DNA of 64,000 nt from RYN-428 sp035551995 (GTDB lineage: Bacteria > Planctomycetota > Phycisphaerae > Tepidisphaerales > Tepidisphaeraceae): contig DASZME010000072.1 in assembly GCA_035551995.1 (NCBI GenBank), positions 1 to 64,000 on the forward strand. Reading direction: 5' to 3'. A model generated the notes under the pieces. It did not search any database, had not been told where the DNA came from, and saw only the letters and a list, made by a program, of their open reading frames with translations. Shown here in pieces: positions 15,154 through 23,072 of the stretch (positions are counted from its first letter, which is position 1; each line of letters begins with the position of its first letter). Position numbers and translations under genes: made by a program.

Positions 15154-17493
15154 ATGCGAGGCCTATTCACCGTCACCGGTCTGATCACACTGGCGATTAC
15201 GCGCGTTTGCGGGGCTGGGGAGCCGGCGACGTTCGATCAGGCGGTGGCGCCGTTCTTTAAGGAAAATTGCTCCCGGTGTCACGGCGCCAAGAAGCAGAAG
15301 GGGGATTTTCGACTCGACACGTTGCCGCGGGACTTTGCCGACGATGCAGTCGCTCAGCGTTGGGCGGAGGTGATGTTTCGGATGAATGCCGGCGAGATGC
15401 CGCCGAAGAAGGAGGCGCAGCCAACGCCGGAAGCTTTGGGGCGCGCGGTGGGATGGATATCGAGTCGGCTGGACGAGGGGCGAGCGGCGCGGATGGCCCG
15501 GCGCGGGCCCGTGGCGCACTACCGGCTGAGCCGCGATGAATACGCGAACACCATTTACGATCTCCTCGGCGTGTACTACGACGTCAACCTCCCTGGCGCG
15601 TTTAACGACGATCCGCGCTGGCATGGATTCGAGCGCATCGGATCGATGCTTACACTTTCGCCGTCGCATGTCGAACGATATTTCAAGGCGGCGGAAACAG
15701 TGCTGGAACGCGCGTACCCCGATCAACCACCGGCGACGGTAAAGGGCCGCAGCGAGCCCAAAGCGGGCAATCGCTGGCTGCTTTTTCCCGGGCTTCGGCA
15801 CGGGAATATCCGCCCCACCGCCGCGGGATGGTATCGGATTCGGATTCAACTCAGCGCGCTTCCGTCGTTCAAGGGGCGCATGCCGCATCTTGCGCTGTGG
15901 CATGACGGGCTCAAACGCTCGATTATCGGCCAGGATGTGATCGCGCCGGAGGAAAAGCCCACGATCGTGGAAATCCAAACGTTTCTTCCAGAAGGCGGCC
16001 TTGAGCTCATGAACGAAGCGCCGGGCATGCTCTCCGATGGGCAAACGCTCAGCCAGACGGACATCCCATTCGTCAGCACCAAAGACAGGCAATTCATCCG
16101 CCCCACCGGCTACAAACTTTTTGACGACGACGGCAAGCCGATCTTTCCATTGTTGATCGTCGATTGGGTCGAATGGGAAGGCCCGATTCTCTCCGACGCC
16201 GACCGAAAGAAACGCGAGAATCTTGTTCCCGCGAAAAATGGCGATGTCGCCGACGCGCGGGAATGCCTGAATCGATTCGCGACGCGCGCCTGGCGACGCC
16301 CCGCGACCGAGGCGGAAGTCGATCGATTCATGAAGGTGATGGATCGGGAACTGGCGGCGGGGGAAAATTTCCGTTCCGCTTACATGGCGGCGATGGTCGG
16401 CGTTCTCACGTCCAAAAATTTCTATTACATCGAAGAGGGCTCGGCCACGCGGCGCCGCGATACCGTCAGCGACTGGGAACTGGCTTCGCGGCTGTCTTAC
16501 TTTTTGTGGGGGTCGATGCCCGACGACGCGTTGTTCGCCGTCGCGAAATCCGGCGCGTTGCACGAACCGGCGATCCTGCGCGCCCAGCTCGCGCGGATGA
16601 CCGCCGACGGCAGGATCAAGCGGTTCACCGACGCGTTTCCGCGGCAATGGCTTCAACTTTACAAAGTCGGGATGTTTCCGCCGGACCCGGAGCTTTATCC
16701 GGATTATGACAAATGGCTGGAAAAGAGCATGCTCCTGGAAACCGTCGGCTACTTTACCGAGGTGTTCGGGAAGAACCTGTCGCTGCGCGAATTTATTTCG
16801 TCCAACTGGACGGTATTGAATTCGCGCCTCGCCATGCACTATCACATGCCGCCGTTGACCGAGCCGCGATTTCAGCGGGTTTCGCTGCGCCCGGAGGATC
16901 ATCGCGGCGGTCTGCTGACGCAGGCGGCCATTCTGACGCTGACCTCCGACGGGACGCGCCATCGCCCGGTGCATCGCGGCGTGTGGGTCTCGGAGGCCAT
17001 CTTCGGAAAAACCCCGCCTCCCCCGCCGCCGAACGTTCAGCCGATCGAACCGTTACCCAACGATAAGCCCAAGGCCACCGTGCGCATGCAGTTGGAAGAT
17101 CATGTGAGCCATCCGATCTGCGCGTCGTGCCATAACAAGATCGATTCGCTCGGCTTCGCGTTCGACAACTACGACGCGATCGGCCAATGGCGGACGGAGG
17201 AGGTCGTGCCAAGAGGCATGGGCGCCAATCCCCCGGTGAACGCGAGCGGCACGATGGCCGATGGCCGGCCTTATGACGGGCCGGACGAATTTAAGCGGCT
17301 GATGGCGCAAGACGTCGATCGCTTTGCCGGCGCGTTTGTCGAGCAACTGGCGACGTTCGCGCTGCGCCGGGCGATGACCATCGACGACGCCGCCCAGATC
17401 AGGGCGATCGCGCAGGCGAGCAAGGCCGACGACTACCGGCTGCAAACCGTGATCGAAAACTTCGTAATGTCGGATCTTTTCCAAAAGCGATAA
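15154..17493 (+). CDS. Secreted c-type cytochrome with DUF1587/1592/1588/1585 domains
   Basis: A 779-residue exported protein. A signal peptide (1 to about 21) is followed by a planctomycete cytochrome c-like domain with heme motif Cys39-x2-Cys42-His43 (CSRCHG) and a MPPKKEAQP segment. Next come a DUF1587 start (HYRLSRDEYANTIYDLLGV, about 120) and the DUF1592 region (DWELASRLSYFLWGSMPDDA). A DUF1588 CASCH motif (ICASCHNKIDSLGFAFDNYD) and a C-terminal DUF1585 region follow. The start at 15154 is chosen because it opens the signal peptide. It is followed by a DUF1552 protein, its regular partner. A periplasmic redox function is likely but unproven in the family. Confidence 0.85.
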   Translation: MRGLFTVTGLITLAITRVCGAGEPATFDQAVAPFFKENCSRCHGAKKQKGDFRLDTLPRDFADDAVAQRWAEVMFRMNAGEMPPKKEAQPTPEALGRAVGWISSRLDEGRAARMARRGPVAHYRLSRDEYANTIYDLLGVYYDVNLPGAFNDDPRWHGFERIGSMLTLSPSHVERYFKAAETVLERAYPDQPPATVKGRSEPKAGNRWLLFPGLRHGNIRPTAAGWYRIRIQLSALPSFKGRMPHLALWHDGLKRSIIGQDVIAPEEKPTIVEIQTFLPEGGLELMNEAPGMLSDGQTLSQTDIPFVSTKDRQFIRPTGYKLFDDDGKPIFPLLIVDWVEWEGPILSDADRKKRENLVPAKNGDVADARECLNRFATRAWRRPATEAEVDRFMKVMDRELAAGENFRSAYMAAMVGVLTSKNFYYIEEGSATRRRDTVSDWELASRLSYFLWGSMPDDALFAVAKSGALHEPAILRAQLARMTADGRIKRFTDAFPRQWLQLYKVGMFPPDPELYPDYDKWLEKSMLLETVGYFTEVFGKNLSLREFISSNWTVLNSRLAMHYHMPPLTEPRFQRVSLRPEDHRGGLLTQAAILTLTSDGTRHRPVHRGVWVSEAIFGKTPPPPPPNVQPIEPLPNDKPKATVRMQLEDHVSHPICASCHNKIDSLGFAFDNYDAIGQWRTEEVVPRGMGANPPVNASGTMADGRPYDGPDEFKRLMAQDVDRFAGAFVEQLATFALRRAMTIDDAAQIRAIAQASKADDYRLQTVIENFVMSDLFQKR

Positions 17494-17517
17494 ACCAAAC
17501 GGGAGGCGCGCTGCAAC

Positions 17518-18873
17518 ATGAATATCCAACGTCAGAACTGGCTGCTGAGCCGCCGGCATGTGCTTAAAGGCCTTGGCGTATCGGTGGCTCTTCCTTTCCT
17601 GAACTGCATGCGCCCGATGCGCGCCGCCGCGGCGACCGACAAGCTGCTCAAAGCAAAACGCAGCGTTTTCATCTATCTTCCAAACGGGGTCAACACGCGC
17701 GATTGGCGGATGACCGAAGCCGGCGCCGGCTACAAGCTCTCCAAGCCGCTGGAGGTTTTGGAAAAGCATCGCGATAACATCACGCCCATCAGCGGTCTGT
17801 ATCATCCGCATGGGCTGGGTCATCATCACAACTGCCGAAGTATCTGGCTTACGGGCGGGAAGATCGGCCCGTCGGAACACAACACCATCTCCGTCGATCA
17901 ACTGATGGCGCAGGTGACGGCGCCGGTCACGCGATATTCATCTCTGGAATTGAGCAACCAGGGGGGATCGATGTCGTGGAGCGCCGACGGCGTGCAATTG
18001 CCGTCGCAATCGAGTCCCGGGGTCGCTTTTCGCGACATGTTCGAAGAACCCCGGGGCGGCGTCGCCAAACAGCGGCGCGGCTATCGGCGCCGCGGCAGCA
18101 TTCTCGACGCCATCCTCGACGATGCTCAAAGCCTCAGCGCCACCCTCGGCAACGAAGATCGCGGCCGGCTCGACCAATATCTCACCAGCGTTCGGGAAGT
18201 CGAGGTCCGTACCGAGCGCTCCGATAAGTGGCTCGACACGCCGCGTCCGAAAATCGATCCCGCCGCGCGATCGCATCTCAACCGCGACGTCTCGCTTCAG
18301 ATGCTCGGCGATTATCTCCGCACGATGTATGACCTGATCGTACTGGCTTTCCAAACCGACATGACCCGCGTCGCCACCTTCAACACCGGCGAGGAAGGTC
18401 AGGGCCCCGCGGTTCCGGAGATCGGCGTCAAGCAGGATCGGCATTCGCTGTCGCACCACAACGGCAACACCGAGCTTCTCCGCCAGCTCACGCAAAGCGA
18501 CTCGTTTAACATCGCGCAGTTCGGCTACTTCCTCGACCGCCTGAGCGAAGTGAAAGACGCCGACGGCCCGTTGCTCGACACCACGATGGCGCTCTACGGG
18601 AGCGGCATGGCCTACGGCCATAGCCACGGCAACGCCAGCCTTCCCATCATCCTCGCCGGCGGCGCGGGGCTGGGTCTCAAGCACGGACGGCATATTGATT
18701 TCAACCTCACCAAAAACTTCCTGGGATACGACAAACATCCCGCCATCTACCATCGGGCGGTGAACGAAAAAGCCTGCATGAGCAACCTCCTGTTGACCAT
18801 GGCGCAACGGATGGATGCACAGACGGAAAAATTCGCCGATTCGCTGGGAACGGTTTCCGAGGTGCTGGTATGA
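17518..18873 (+). CDS. DUF1552 family protein, Tat-exported
   Basis: A 451-residue protein starting with a twin-arginine leader (SRRHVLKGLGVSVALPFL). DUF1552 hallmarks are visible: SVFIYLPNGVNTRDW, ITPISGLYHPHGLGHHHNC and a conserved LYGSGMAYGHSHGNASLPII stretch near the C-terminus. It belongs near the alkaline-phosphatase-like DUF1501 group. It is paired with the DUF1592 cytochrome gene 24 bases upstream and overlaps the next gene by 4 bases (ATGA). The catalytic role is unknown; the export leader suggests folding with a cofactor before export. Confidence 0.87.
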   Translation: MNIQRQNWLLSRRHVLKGLGVSVALPFLNCMRPMRAAAATDKLLKAKRSVFIYLPNGVNTRDWRMTEAGAGYKLSKPLEVLEKHRDNITPISGLYHPHGLGHHHNCRSIWLTGGKIGPSEHNTISVDQLMAQVTAPVTRYSSLELSNQGGSMSWSADGVQLPSQSSPGVAFRDMFEEPRGGVAKQRRGYRRRGSILDAILDDAQSLSATLGNEDRGRLDQYLTSVREVEVRTERSDKWLDTPRPKIDPAARSHLNRDVSLQMLGDYLRTMYDLIVLAFQTDMTRVATFNTGEEGQGPAVPEIGVKQDRHSLSHHNGNTELLRQLTQSDSFNIAQFGYFLDRLSEVKDADGPLLDTTMALYGSGMAYGHSHGNASLPIILAGGAGLGLKHGRHIDFNLTKNFLGYDKHPAIYHRAVNEKACMSNLLLTMAQRMDAQTEKFADSLGTVSEVLV

Positions 18874-20030
18874 GTGTCCTGAAGCCGCGGAAGAAATGGG
18901 CTTGTTCGGCCGTTCGCGGGTGGCTCGTTCTCTTGGTGTTCCAGGCGGCCTGCTTCGCGCAGGACAACAAAGAATATATCCCGCGGCCCGGCCAGTTCCC
19001 GCCGTCGGACGCGGGCCGGTACGTCGCCGGCGAATTGGTGACGGTCGATCCGGTCAATCGCCGTGGCGTGCTGCGCCTCGACGGTGATCCCAACCATTAC
19101 GAGCACGAGGCGCTCCATCCGTTCGCCATGCTTCCTTATGGGATGATCTGGTACAACGGCGCTCCCGCGGAATTGCGCGACGTTCCGATCGGCACGCATC
19201 TTCATGGCTACTTCTTTCTGCCTCCCCAGGGCGAAGAAGCGACCATTTCGGCTCTAAAGGGCGCCGCTGGATTTTCGATTCCGCAAAATCACGCTATTTC
19301 CCTCGAGGACGACTTCAGTTTTTATCAGCGTCGCGGGCAGGCGTGGAAAGTCGTATCGCTCGACGCCGGCAAGGGAAAAATTCAGGTCGTTTCCGCCGGG
19401 CCATCCGTCCGCGACGGATTAAGCGGGGCCAGGACATTCGACATTGATGCGACGGCCCGAATATGGAAAGACCGCCGGCTGGTCGAAATGACGGACATCG
19501 CGGCCGGCCAGACGGTCCAAATCAACTTCACCTGGACCGGCGCGTGGGCGCAAGGGGAATTGGGCGTTTGCGACATCTGGCTCGACGAGGCGAGCCGAGA
19601 TTTCGCGACCGAATTTCAGCGCCGGCGTCATATCAAGTACGAGCACGTTCGGTGGATGCCGGGTTGGGTCGATCAGGTCGAACACAACGACTTCGGCGGC
19701 GGCATCGTCACCGTCACCTTGTTCGGCGGCATGGACCCTTCGCTATACGAAGAACTGAAGGGGAACAAAGAAAAAGGGTTCGGCGTGGCCGTCGCCGAAA
19801 AAACCCTGCGCACCTGGTCTCACCGCACCGACAAAAAGATCGGCCAGGTCATCGAGTGGAAGGAGATCGCCAATCCACCGCTGGGTAGCGCCGGCATTCA
19901 ACTCCGTCTGAAATTCACCGAATTGCTCGACGGTTATCGGCCGGGACGCATCGTGCGCGTCAAATCCGACAGTTGGACGTTTATCACGATTCCGTTTGAA
20001 GAGCGAATGAAGTCGTTGGACGAGCGGTAG
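18870..20030 (+). CDS. Secreted protein of unknown function, third gene of the DUF1592-DUF1552 unit
   Basis: A 386-residue protein with a basic N-terminus and hydrophobic leader (WLVLLVFQAACFAQ), so it is exported. The mature part looks like all-beta modules: GRYVAGELVTVDPVNRRGVL, then RTFDIDATARIWKDRRLVEM, where FDIDATARIWKDRRLVEMTD resembles OB-fold metal or nucleic-acid binders only weakly. A Trp-rich region (HVRWMPGWVDQVEHNDFGGG) is notable. Its ATG overlaps the DUF1552 stop (ATGA), which ties it to that operon. I do not recognise the family. Confidence 0.75.
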   Translation: MSVLKPRKKWACSAVRGWLVLLVFQAACFAQDNKEYIPRPGQFPPSDAGRYVAGELVTVDPVNRRGVLRLDGDPNHYEHEALHPFAMLPYGMIWYNGAPAELRDVPIGTHLHGYFFLPPQGEEATISALKGAAGFSIPQNHAISLEDDFSFYQRRGQAWKVVSLDAGKGKIQVVSAGPSVRDGLSGARTFDIDATARIWKDRRLVEMTDIAAGQTVQINFTWTGAWAQGELGVCDIWLDEASRDFATEFQRRRHIKYEHVRWMPGWVDQVEHNDFGGGIVTVTLFGGMDPSLYEELKGNKEKGFGVAVAEKTLRTWSHRTDKKIGQVIEWKEIANPPLGSAGIQLRLKFTELLDGYRPGRIVRVKSDSWTFITIPFEERMKSLDER

Positions 20031-20072
20031 ATGTCGGCGATGGGTTGAAACGTCGTGCCGGAGGATATGGCT

Positions 20073-21302
20073 TTAGTCAAAGTGGCTCCCTTCGGATTTC
20101 CCGGCGGGCAGGCTGCCGATGCCGGGGGTTCGGGGCATCCAGGCGCTGCGCTGCCAATTGTCGGCCGAGGGTTCGGGCGGGAACATCGGCGGCAGAACAA
20201 GGGCGAAGTGCGCGGCGAGGGCGACGAGGAACGGCTCATACACGGCACGAAGCTCCGCGATGCGCGCCGCGGCCTCGGGAGAATCGTTTGGCTGTAAACC
20301 GGCCCGCCGAAATAGCGCGTGCAATCTGTTCCTGGCCTCAAGCGACAGGCGATCTTCCGGGGGCTTAGCCGGACGGACGGCGAAGATCAACGCGATGTCC
20401 ACCGCCGCGTGCCGGGCCATCGCGAAGGTGAGTTGCTCCTGGTACGGATCGCCGGCGGGAAATGAAGTGAGCAGCAACGCGCAGGTGTCGAGCATGGTCG
20501 CCAACGCGGCAAGCCAGGATTGATTGGCGTGTTGCGATCGGTAATAGGCGAGCACCGGAAACGATAAATGGCTTTCCAGCAGTTCGGCGCACCACTGCTC
20601 CCATTCGCGCAGAATTTCGTCCGCGCCGGAAATACGGCCGCCGCGCGCCAATCTTACCAGGAACTCGCCCCCGCACGGCGGCGAGCCCGCGCGCGCGTCC
20701 ATCAGCGAAATCGTCAGTTCGCGCTTTGAAAACGCTTGATAGAGCACCGGCAAATAACTGATAATGATCGCCAGAAATCCGAACCCCAGCCCCGACTCGA
20801 CGACCATCAGCGTGCGCGACCACGGGCCCAGCGGAATGATGTCGCCCAGGCCGAGCGTGAAGAAGGTCGTGCCGCTGAGATACAGGCAGCTTGCGAAGCC
20901 GTGCGTAGGGGGGACGTGCTCGTTGGTCGCGACGCTGGACGCCACCGACCAATGCAGAATGGCAAAGCCCAGAACCAGGCTCAAGACCCATGAGACGAAT
21001 AAGCCGAGCATCGAGAAGGGCCCGAATATGCTGAGGGTCGTTTCGCGCCACCGCCCATGGATAAGCCTGTCGGAAAGGCGCCGCCAAAAAAACCAGGCGC
21101 CGCGATAGTAGAAGCGGGAATAGCGAAACCGCCGGTTCACCCGCCGGGGCAGCAGAATCGTCTCGAATGCGTCGAGAAAGGTTACGCCGATCAGGAGAAG
21201 CGCGGCGATGGAGACGATAATACGCAAACGACGACTCCCGAAAAACGACAAGAACGCGTAAGAATTTGAGCCGCAAGCGTCATCGAACGCAACGGGGATC
21301 AT
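20073..21302 (-). CDS. Two-helix-type potassium channel family protein
   Basis: A 409-residue membrane protein. Helices lie at about 26-46 (LRIIVSIAALLLIGVTFLDA) and 92-118 (FSMLGLFVSWVLSLVLGFAI). A pore loop with the selectivity-filter sequence FFTLGLGD (about 145-152, where TVGYGD is usual) follows, then a last helix FGFLAIIISYLPVLYQAF. The C-terminal half (about 190-409) is soluble and Arg/Ala rich, without a recognisable RCK/TrkA-N nucleotide-binding motif. It probably conducts K+ or another monovalent cation. It is divergent from the acetyltransferase gene at 21360. Confidence 0.78.
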   Translation of the reverse strand: MIPVAFDDACGSNSYAFLSFFGSRRLRIIVSIAALLLIGVTFLDAFETILLPRRVNRRFRYSRFYYRGAWFFWRRLSDRLIHGRWRETTLSIFGPFSMLGLFVSWVLSLVLGFAILHWSVASSVATNEHVPPTHGFASCLYLSGTTFFTLGLGDIIPLGPWSRTLMVVESGLGFGFLAIIISYLPVLYQAFSKRELTISLMDARAGSPPCGGEFLVRLARGGRISGADEILREWEQWCAELLESHLSFPVLAYYRSQHANQSWLAALATMLDTCALLLTSFPAGDPYQEQLTFAMARHAAVDIALIFAVRPAKPPEDRLSLEARNRLHALFRRAGLQPNDSPEAAARIAELRAVYEPFLVALAAHFALVLPPMFPPEPSADNWQRSAWMPRTPGIGSLPAGKSEGSHFD

Positions 21303-21359
21303 TCCCTTCGCTTCGCCCTCGCATCCAAGGTAGTCTTCACCGAATACGACGAGGAGATT

Positions 21360-21878
21360 ATGCCACGACCAACGCTCCGCCTGGCGACCGAGGCCGATCT
21401 GCCGGCGATCAATTCAATTTACAATTATTACGTTATTCACTCCACCTGCACGTATCAAACCGATCCCGCCACCGCCGACGAACGCTCGGCATGGTTCGCG
21501 GCACATGGACCGCAGTACCCCGTGACAGTGGCCGAAACGGACGGTGAGGTGATCGGTTGGGGATCGCTCAGCCGATTTCACCCGCGCGCGGCCTACCGCC
21601 CCACCGTCGAGAATTCGGTTTATGTTCGTCAAGATCGGCTGGCGCGCGGAATTGGACGGCTGCTTCTGGACGACCTTATCGACCGCGCAGACGAGCTTGG
21701 ATATCACAGCATGATCGCCGGGATTTCCGCCGATCAGGAGCCGAGCGTAAAACTGCACGCCCGGGCCGGTTTTGCGAAAGTCGGAGAACTGAGGGAAGTC
21801 GGCCGTAAATTCGAGCGGTGGCTCGACGTGGTTTATATGCAACTGATTCTTGAGCCGCGCCACATCAGCGGCCGTTAG
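21360..21878 (+). CDS. GNAT N-acetyltransferase, phosphinothricin-acetyltransferase-like
   Basis: A 172-residue GNAT enzyme that transfers acetyl from acetyl-CoA to an amino group. Motifs are RLATEADLPAINSIYNYYV at the N-terminus, the acetyl-CoA loop RLARGIGRLLLDDLIDRA (about 98-115), and AGISADQEPSVKLHARAGF (about 120-138). These match the PAT/Bar subgroup. The natural substrate is unknown. Its stop overlaps the end of the convergent folD-like gene by 4 bases. Confidence 0.87.
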   Translation: MPRPTLRLATEADLPAINSIYNYYVIHSTCTYQTDPATADERSAWFAAHGPQYPVTVAETDGEVIGWGSLSRFHPRAAYRPTVENSVYVRQDRLARGIGRLLLDDLIDRADELGYHSMIAGISADQEPSVKLHARAGFAKVGELREVGRKFERWLDVVYMQLILEPRHISGR

Positions 21879-22747
21879 CGCGAACCGCGTTCGAGTAGTT
21901 CCGCGCTGCGCAACGTATTCTTCAAGAGCATCGCGACTGTCATCGGCCCTACCCCATTGGGAACCGGGCTTAGTCGCGCCGCCTTTGGATAAACCGCGTC
22001 GGCGTCCACGTCGCCAAGGGTTTTCTTCGTTCCGTCCGCCATTGTGATTCGGTTGATGCCGACGTCGATTACCACCGCCCCTTCCTTCACATGATCGGCC
22101 GTGATCAATCCCGGTTTCCCGACGGCAACGACCAGAATTTCGGCGCGGCGCGTATGGGCGGCGAGGTCTTTGGTGGCGATATGGCAAAGCGTGATTGTCG
22201 CCATCTGTTCGGTAAGCAGCAGCGCAATGGGCTTGCCGGCGATCTCGCTGGCGCCGACGACCACCGCCTCGGCGCCGCTGAGCGTAACGCCGGTCGACTT
22301 GATCAACTCGATTACCGCCAGCGCCGTGCACGGCGCGATGAGCGTGTGGCCATAGACCACGTACCCGATATTGGCGGGATTGACCCCTTCCACGTCTTTG
22401 ACCGGATCGATCTGATATTGCAAATCGGTCGCGTCAAGTCCGCGCGGCGTCGGCAGATGCAACATGATTCCCGTGACGGAGGGATCGTGATTGAGGGACT
22501 GAATAAGCGTGGCGACATCCTGCTGCCGGGAGTCGGCCGCCAGCGTGCGAAGCTCATATGCGATCCCGACGGCCAGGCACGCTTGGCGTTGCCGCTCGGC
22601 ATACAACTCCCCCGCCGCAGTCGATCCGATGAGGATCGCCGTAAGATGAACGCCGCGGCCCTTCTGCGCCAGATCGCGCACGCCGACCTGAACCTCCCGG
22701 CGAATCTGTGCGGCCAGCGCCGCTCCGTCAATCCACTTGTCTGCCAT
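21875..22747 (-). CDS. folD: FolD-family protein (methylene-THF dehydrogenase/cyclohydrolase fold) with an altered active site
   Basis: A 290-residue protein with the complete FolD fold: substrate domain 1-140 and NADP domain with VVVGASEIAGKPIALLL (about 160-176), ending PVPNGVGPMTVAMLLKNT. The usual enzyme makes 10-formyl-THF from 5,10-methylene-THF. Tyr49 is kept, but the catalytic Lys four residues later is Gln53 (codon 22591-22589). The family Gln of the VQLPLP motif is His97 (LHLPTP), the Asp of KDVDG is Glu120 (KDVEG), and the PGG loop is PNG. Cyclohydrolase activity is therefore doubtful. It may be a paralogue with a changed reaction. Confidence 0.85.
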   Translation of the reverse strand: MADKWIDGAALAAQIRREVQVGVRDLAQKGRGVHLTAILIGSTAAGELYAERQRQACLAVGIAYELRTLAADSRQQDVATLIQSLNHDPSVTGIMLHLPTPRGLDATDLQYQIDPVKDVEGVNPANIGYVVYGHTLIAPCTALAVIELIKSTGVTLSGAEAVVVGASEIAGKPIALLLTEQMATITLCHIATKDLAAHTRRAEILVVAVGKPGLITADHVKEGAVVIDVGINRITMADGTKKTLGDVDADAVYPKAARLSPVPNGVGPMTVAMLLKNTLRSAELLERGSR

Positions 22748-23072
22748 AAGCGCGACGAGATTAAGGCAGCCGGTGAGAAAAGTAAAAGCGGGACACGCGA
22801 TGCGTCATCGGGAACGGGAAATTCAAAAGGGAAATCAGGCGCGTAATCAAAGGGAACGCAAAAACGCGAATGTTTGCTCGGCCGCACTTTTGGCGCCCGA
22901 TTCAAATTTTCTTGGAGCTTTGGACGATCGTCGGATGCAGACGCGCGCAGAGAGGCGTCGAATTCATCGTATCCACAGGTGGGCGGTTGTGTGAGTGATA
23001 AGCGGCGGTTCGCTTTGCTTCATGACAGGCGGATCGACTGGCGGGGAACGGAAAACAATTGGAGATAAACAA
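22748..23072. other. Intergenic region before the large surface protein
   Basis: About 325 bases with no credible gene. A GGAGA Shine-Dalgarno sequence at 23061-23065 is positioned for the GTG start at 23073. I see no strong promoter, repeat or RNA gene. Confidence 0.5.

Noticed and set aside
15163..16974. Long minus-strand open frame (about 603 codons) antisense to the DUF1592 gene
   Set aside because: No recognisable motif; the plus strand has heme and DUF motifs in order.
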